Origin: Burkholderiales bacterium UBA1834
GTDB lineage: Bacteria; Pseudomonadota; Gammaproteobacteria; Burkholderiales; Burkholderiaceae_C
Direction: 5' to 3'
DNA: 64,000 nt
Assembly (NCBI GenBank): GCA_002339015.1
Contig: DDJC01000002.1
Coordinates: 20,598-84,597, forward strand
The position numbers and the translations under genes were made by a program. Below the pieces are notes generated by a model. It was not told where the DNA came from, ran no database searches, and saw only the letters and a program-made list of their open reading frames with translations. Numbering within the stretch: position 1 is the stretch's first letter; each line of letters opens with the position of its first letter. This document shows positions 60,030 through 64,000 of this stretch, piece after piece.

Positions 60030-60749
60030 ATGAGCGCCTCTGCCACCCTGACCGACAAAGAGATCCACGAGCTGGATGAGTTGCTGGCCCTCGTGCCCGA
60101 ACCGCACGAAACGCTGGACGCGGTCATTCTGGATGGCTACCTGTGCGGCGTGCTGGTGCAGCCGGTGCAGATCACCCCCGAGGAATGGCTCGGCCCCATC
60201 TTCGGCACCGAAGGCCTGCCCGAGCCCGGCAAGGGCGAGTGGACGGAAGCCCGCCACAACCGCCTGATGACGCTGATCCAGCGCCGCTACGATGAACTGC
60301 TGCGCGGCATCCTCGAAGAAGGCTGGTTCGACCCGCTGGTGCCCATGATCGAAGACGAAGACGGCAAGCCCCTGGAAGGCAAGGACGCTTTCGAAGGCCT
60401 GGGCTACTGGGTCGCCGGCTTCGAATGGGCCCTGGCCAACTTCCCGCAGCTGGAAGAAGCGGGCCTGTCGGGCGTCCCCGACCTGCTCGATTCGCTGTGG
60501 CGCCATCTGCCCGAGCAGGACGAGGTGCAGCAGCAGATGACCAAGGCGCTGGACCAGGAGCACCCGCTCAAGAACCTGGACGCCGCCATCGAGGCCCTGG
60601 TGTTCGACGTGGTCGACCTGGCCGAGATCGGTATCGCCGAGCGCCACAAGGTGCAGACGGTGGTGCGCACCGAGCCCAAGCTGGGCCGCAACGACCCCTG
60701 CTCCTGCGGCAGCGGCAAGAAGTACAAGAACTGCCACGGCGCCAACTGA
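60030..60749 (+). CDS. UPF0149/YecA-family protein with SEC-C zinc motif
   Basis: ATG 60030 gives 239 residues. The UPF0149 (YecA/YgfB) helical body includes LDAVILDGYLCGVLVQPVQI and PEEWLGPIFG. The C-terminus RNDPCSCGSGKKYKNCHG is the SEC-C zinc-binding motif also found at the end of SecA. YecA-type proteins have been connected to SecB/SecA-related quality control; the function here is inferred by family only. Confidence 0.9.
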   Translation: MSASATLTDKEIHELDELLALVPEPHETLDAVILDGYLCGVLVQPVQITPEEWLGPIFGTEGLPEPGKGEWTEARHNRLMTLIQRRYDELLRGILEEGWFDPLVPMIEDEDGKPLEGKDAFEGLGYWVAGFEWALANFPQLEEAGLSGVPDLLDSLWRHLPEQDEVQQQMTKALDQEHPLKNLDAAIEALVFDVVDLAEIGIAERHKVQTVVRTEPKLGRNDPCSCGSGKKYKNCHGAN

Positions 60750-60778
60750 GGCCGGGCTGAGCAGAGGGCCACCCGCTT

Positions 60779-61558
60779 TTGAAACTCCAGATCCTGTCCG
60801 ACCTGCACCTGGAGACGGAAACCTTCACGCCCCAGCCAGCGCCTGGTGCCGAACTGCTGGTGCTGGCCGGTGATGTGGACAGCACCTGGGCCGGGCTGTC
60901 GCTGTTCAAGGACTGGCCTGTGCCCGTGATCTATGTGCCCGGCAACCACGAGTTCGACCAGCGCGACATCCACGAGGCCCTGGCCGCCCTGCACGAGCGC
61001 TGCGACGCGCTCGGCCTGCGCCTGCTCGAGCGCGAGAGCTGTGTGATCCAGGGCCGTGATGGCCGCCATATCCGTTTCGTGGGCACCGTGCGCTGGAGCG
61101 ATTTCGACCTGTTCGGCGAGGCCCAGCGCGCCAAGTCACAACGGGCCGCCGGTTATTTTGTCAAGGTGATGCGGGCCACGCGCCATGGGCTTCCTTTTGA
61201 CCCCGAAGCCGTGCGCCAAGAAGCGCTGATCTGCCGCGCCTGGCTGGCCGACACCCTGGCCCTGCGGCCCACACCCGATGCCCACTGGGACGCCACCGTG
61301 GCCATCACCCACTTCGGCCCCAGCCTGCGCAGCGCCGATCCACGCTATGGGCGCCAGCCCGGCACCGCCAGCTTCTGCAACGCCGACGACGCGCTGCTGC
61401 CGCTGGCCGACTTGTGGGTGCACGGCCACCTCCATTGCAGGCACGACTACACCGTGCCGCATGCCCATGGCGTGACACGCGTGATCAGCAACGCCAGGGG
61501 CCATGGCTACAAGGGCGAATCGACCGGCTATGACGGCCTGCTCACGGTCGATGTCTGA
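60779..61558 (+). CDS. Metallophosphoesterase
   Basis: The start is TTG 60779 with AGAGGG upstream, giving 259 residues. The calcineurin-like motifs are present: LQILSDLHLE, LVLAGDVDST, VPGNHEF, AITHFGPSL and WVHGHLHCRHDYT. These bind two metals and cleave phosphomonoesters or phosphodiesters. It is probably cytoplasmic, with no signal peptide. It follows the YecA-family gene by 29 bp and may share its transcript. The substrate is unknown. Confidence 0.88.
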   Translation: MKLQILSDLHLETETFTPQPAPGAELLVLAGDVDSTWAGLSLFKDWPVPVIYVPGNHEFDQRDIHEALAALHERCDALGLRLLERESCVIQGRDGRHIRFVGTVRWSDFDLFGEAQRAKSQRAAGYFVKVMRATRHGLPFDPEAVRQEALICRAWLADTLALRPTPDAHWDATVAITHFGPSLRSADPRYGRQPGTASFCNADDALLPLADLWVHGHLHCRHDYTVPHAHGVTRVISNARGHGYKGESTGYDGLLTVDV

Positions 61559-61641
61559 TCTGCGTCAACCCGGCAACACTGAATCCAAGGTGAATACAGA
61601 TAGACTGCAGAATGAAGACCTGACCTAGGAGTTCGACACCC

Positions 61642-62064
61642 ATGAAGATCCTGCTCGCCGTGGACGGCAGTCCCTATACCCGCAAGATGCTGGCCTGGCT
61701 TTCCGCCAATGACGATTTCCTGGCCGGCGCGCACCACTACACGGTGCTGACGGTAACGCCCGCGATCCCGCCGCATGCTGCGCGCCTGTTCAAGGCCTCG
61801 GAACTCAAGGCCTATTACGATGAAACGGCCGAAGCCGTGTTCAAGCCCATCCGCAAGTTCACCGCGCGCCACAACCTGGCCACGCAGTACGTGGGCAAGA
61901 CGGGCAACGCCGGCGAGATCATCGCGAAGATGGCCGACAAGGACAAGTTCGACCTGGTGATCATGGGCTCGCACGGCCAGAGCAGCCTGATGAACCTGGT
62001 CACCGGCTCGGTGGCCACCAAGGTGCTGGCCAACAGCAAGGTGCCTGTGCTGCTGGTGCGCTGA
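61642..62064 (+). CDS. Universal stress protein (UspA family)
   Basis: ATG 61642 with TAGGAG upstream gives 140 residues. KILLAVDGSPYTRKML is the UspA opening, and MGSHGQSSLMNLVTGSVAT is the nucleotide-binding loop of ATP-binding Usps. It is induced by stress in many bacteria. A strong hairpin follows. Confidence 0.92.
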   Translation: MKILLAVDGSPYTRKMLAWLSANDDFLAGAHHYTVLTVTPAIPPHAARLFKASELKAYYDETAEAVFKPIRKFTARHNLATQYVGKTGNAGEIIAKMADKDKFDLVIMGSHGQSSLMNLVTGSVATKVLANSKVPVLLVR

Positions 62065-62090
62065 GCGCTTTCTTCAGCGCCGGATGCGAC

Positions 62091-62124
62091 AACGGCATCC
62101 TCTTCTCGCGAAGGGGATGCCGTT
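62091..62124. terminator. Bidirectional hairpin terminator between usp and the PEP-CTERM gene
   Basis: AACGGCATCC (62091-62100) pairs with GGATGCCGTT (62115-62124), and the inner CTTC/GAAG extends the stem to about 15 bp with a TCGC loop. It lies between the two convergent stop codons, with only short T-runs at either side. Confidence 0.8.
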
Positions 62125-62180
62125 TGCTTTGGGAGACGGCGCCCCGACCACCCGGGCCGGGGAGCGTTCAGACGTGGTGA

Positions 62181-62741
62181 TTACGCGCCGCGACGACGAC
62201 GGGCGGCGATGAAGCCCACCACACCCAGACCGGCCAGGGTCATGGCGACCGACGACGCCTCAGGCACGGGCGTGACCGAGCTGAACTTCAGGGTGTCGAT
62301 GACGTAGGCATCGCCCTTGTAGCCGAAGGTGAAGGTCTTGCCGGTCAGCACGGGGCTGGTGGTGTGGCTGAAGGTCGACAGCGTCACCGGAGTGCCGCCG
62401 TCCACCTTGAGCGAGAACTTGTTGGTGGAGAGGAAGAAATCGTCCAGATCCCAGTAGCTGAGCTTGACGGTGTCGGTGAAGCTGAAGGTAATGGTTTCAC
62501 CGAAATTGATGCGCGGATCCCAGTTGCTCCAGGTGGCCACACCCAACTCGCCCAGCACGATGGTCAGGCTGCCCTTGTTGGACGTGACCGTCAGGTCGCC
62601 GCCAGCGGTGCCGCTGTATTCCAGGCTGGAATGCACGCCGACGATTTCGGAGAAAGTCAGTGTGGTCGTGGCGGCCTGCGCCGATACGGCGGCGGCAGCC
62701 AGCGCGGTTGCGGCAACAACGGCGCGGATGGCATGTTTCAT
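62181..62741 (-). CDS. PEP-CTERM sorting domain protein (secreted)
   Basis: ATG 62741 follows AGGGAG and gives 186 residues. The signal peptide (AVVAATALAAAAVSAQA) precedes a beta-rich body (TTTLTFSEIVGVHSSLEYSG). The C-terminus VPEASSVAMTLAGLGVVGF with an RRRR tail is a PEP-CTERM anchor for exosortase. It is the second such protein in the window; the exosortase itself is elsewhere. The function is unknown; envelope or extracellular matrix is likely. Confidence 0.9.
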   Translation of the reverse strand: MKHAIRAVVAATALAAAAVSAQAATTTLTFSEIVGVHSSLEYSGTAGGDLTVTSNKGSLTIVLGELGVATWSNWDPRINFGETITFSFTDTVKLSYWDLDDFFLSTNKFSLKVDGGTPVTLSTFSHTTSPVLTGKTFTFGYKGDAYVIDTLKFSSVTPVPEASSVAMTLAGLGVVGFIAARRRRGA

Positions 62742-63125
62742 GGGTTGATCTCCCTAAGAGTTGAAAACGATGTCACAAACTGTAGGCAGGCGTGATTTGC
62801 TTCACAACCATCTAAAAGGGGGGAAGCCCCGAAAACCGCTCGAACAGGGGGGAGGTCAAACGTGAATTCATCACGGATTGTGAAATATCACTGCCCCTGA
62901 TAAAACGAATCACGCTTAATCGACAGGGAAAAACCTGCAATTTGCTGCCATCTTTGGCATACCTGCTGGCATCCCTTGCGGCGCTGCCAGCATGGGCCGT
63001 GGCGTCTTGTGGTTGTCCTGGCCGGCCCCATCTGCTGGGCCAATCCCTCCCTAGAATGTTTGCGCTCCAACCTGGACATCCCTCCAGGTGAGCCGCATCC
63101 GCCGCGTACGGCGCCAAGGTGATCC
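62742..63125. other. Divergent intergenic region upstream of the UvrA-family gene
   Basis: This 384-bp gap separates the second PEP-CTERM gene and the UvrA-family gene. The half near 62880-62940 is AT-rich. The inverted repeat TGCTGGCA (62964-62971) with TGCCAGCA (62985-62992) is a possible hairpin. I found no CTGT-N8-ACAG-like LexA box and no coding frame. Confidence 0.4.
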
Positions 63126-64000
63126 ATGTCAGATATCCGCATTCGCGGTGCCCGTCAGCACAACCTCAAGAACCTCGATCTCGACATCCGGACGGGTGAA
63201 CTCACTGTGGTGACCGGGCCCAGTGGCTCAGGCAAGTCCTCGCTGGTGTTCGACACGCTCTATGCAGAGGGCCAGCGTCGCTATGTGGAGACCTTCAGCG
63301 CTTACGCGCGCCAGTTCCTCGACCGCATGGATCGCCCGGCCGTGGACCGCGTGGAAGGCGTGCCCCCGGCCATCGCCATCGACCAGACCAACCCGGTGCG
63401 CACCTCGCGCTCGACCGTGGGCACGATGACGGAGCTGAACGATCACCTGAAGCTGCTGTTCGCCCGCGGCGCACGGCTGTTCGACCAGGACACGGGCCAG
63501 GAGGTGCGCGAGGACACGCCGCAGTCGGTGTTCGACGAACTGGTGCGGCGCGGCGCACAGACGCCTGGCGGACGCCGTGTGGTGATCACTTTCGGCGCCG
63601 AGCTGCCGGCCAACACCACGCCCGAGCAGATGCAGGAATGGCTGTCGGCCAGCGGCTTCTCGCGAATCCAGGCGCAGCGCGTGGTGGCTGCTCCTGTGGC
63701 GCCTGCATCGACGGCGTCGGGCGATGAGGCCAAGGCCAAGCCGGCTGCCAAGAAGACAGCGAAGAAGACCAAGGCCGGCGCTGATGACCTCGCCGCCAAC
63801 GAACGCCTGGTGCTCGACGTGGTGGCCGACCGCTTCCGCATCGGCGCCGATCCCACGGGCGCCGATCTCGACCGCCCCCGCGTGATGGAGGCGCTGGAAG
63901 TGGCCTTCAAGCGCGGCAGCGGCCACATCACCGTCTATGCGCTGCCTGAATCCGGCGACACCTCGGCCGATCGCGGAACCGCCGGGCCGCCCCAAGGTGC
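63126..64000 (+). CDS. UvrA-family excinuclease ATPase, 3' partial
   Basis: ATG 63126 opens a frame that runs off the right edge; 291 residues are visible. Walker A TGPSGSGKSSLVFDTLYAEG, the UvrA stretch RRYVETFSAYARQFLDRM and PAIAIDQTNPVRTSRSTVGT are diagnostic. Canonical UvrA has a CPxxxH-type segment after LLFARVG; here it reads GARLFDQDTGQEV and lacks the Cys. A lysine/alanine-rich insertion (AKPAAKKTAKKTKAG) follows. This looks like a long second UvrA paralogue of Burkholderiales rather than the housekeeping copy, though the rest is unseen. Confidence 0.85.
   Translation, partial: MSDIRIRGARQHNLKNLDLDIRTGELTVVTGPSGSGKSSLVFDTLYAEGQRRYVETFSAYARQFLDRMDRPAVDRVEGVPPAIAIDQTNPVRTSRSTVGTMTELNDHLKLLFARGARLFDQDTGQEVREDTPQSVFDELVRRGAQTPGGRRVVITFGAELPANTTPEQMQEWLSASGFSRIQAQRVVAAPVAPASTASGDEAKAKPAAKKTAKKTKAGADDLAANERLVLDVVADRFRIGADPTGADLDRPRVMEALEVAFKRGSGHITVYALPESGDTSADRGTAGPPQG

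Noticed and set aside
62876..62895. CRP-like site TGTGAAATATCAC
   Set aside because: The spacing between the half-sites is four bases rather than six, and the match is short in an AT-rich stretch.

Overview
The window is about 64 kb of high-GC, densely packed bacterial chromosome. GlmS, GlmU, LpxC, TtcA, FolB and the YecA/SEC-C protein point to a Gram-negative. The wider mix (PaoABC-type aldehyde oxidoreductase, Liv-type ABC operon, intracellular PHA depolymerase, PrpE, two PEP-CTERM proteins, MipA/OmpV) points to a betaproteobacterium of the order Burkholderiales, probably near the Aquabacterium/Leptothrix/Rubrivivax/Ideonella group. The placement is inference from gene content. I saw no rRNA, tRNA, insertion sequence, prophage or CRISPR array.

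Left part (1-10 kb): a DNA-repair-like cassette of a radical SAM protein and a TIGR03915/UdgX fusion with the covalent-uracil KRRIH motif. It runs into a Phd-antitoxin-like gene and a nucleotidyltransferase-like gene, all with overlaps or gaps of a few bases. Facing it is a 1446-residue hybrid histidine kinase with two kinase cores and three receivers, then a class C-type serine hydrolase overlapping a DUF1289 protein.

Catabolic part (10-26 kb): a periplasmic molybdenum aldehyde oxidoreductase (paoABC); a secreted polyester-hydrolase (PETase/cutinase-type) gene followed 20 bp later by a divergent lipase-foldase-like gene; an AraC regulator; and an operon of succinate-semialdehyde dehydrogenase, branched-chain-type ABC importer and iron-dependent alcohol dehydrogenase with a divergent IclR regulator. 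The set would fit uptake and oxidation of 4-hydroxybutyrate-like hydroxyacids to succinate, which is inference. The GlmS-to-UvrA part also carries PHA depolymerase and propionyl-CoA synthetase, so polyester monomer metabolism recurs.

Middle part (26-43 kb): a GGDEF cyclase, an MFS/YcaC-type hydrolase pair with a divergent LysR, DUF3616, PEP-CTERM and metallophosphoesterase-LamG genes, an MpaB-family oxygenase with divergent TetR and a visible operator, small genes including a frameshifted ORF and a DUF421 fossil, and the molybdenum-cofactor genes (MocA-like, XdhC-like) that probably serve PaoABC.

Right part (43-64 kb): mostly core genes: glmS, AsnC regulator, J-domain protein, glmU, DUF4136 lipoprotein, ttcA, folB, an SDR (FolM-like), MidA-like methyltransferase, lpxC, prpE, phaZ, GST, cupin, YecA/SEC-C, metallophosphoesterase, UspA, a second PEP-CTERM protein and the start of a UvrA-family gene cut by the window end. 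The ttcA-folB gap holds a striking nested set of perfect inverted repeats.
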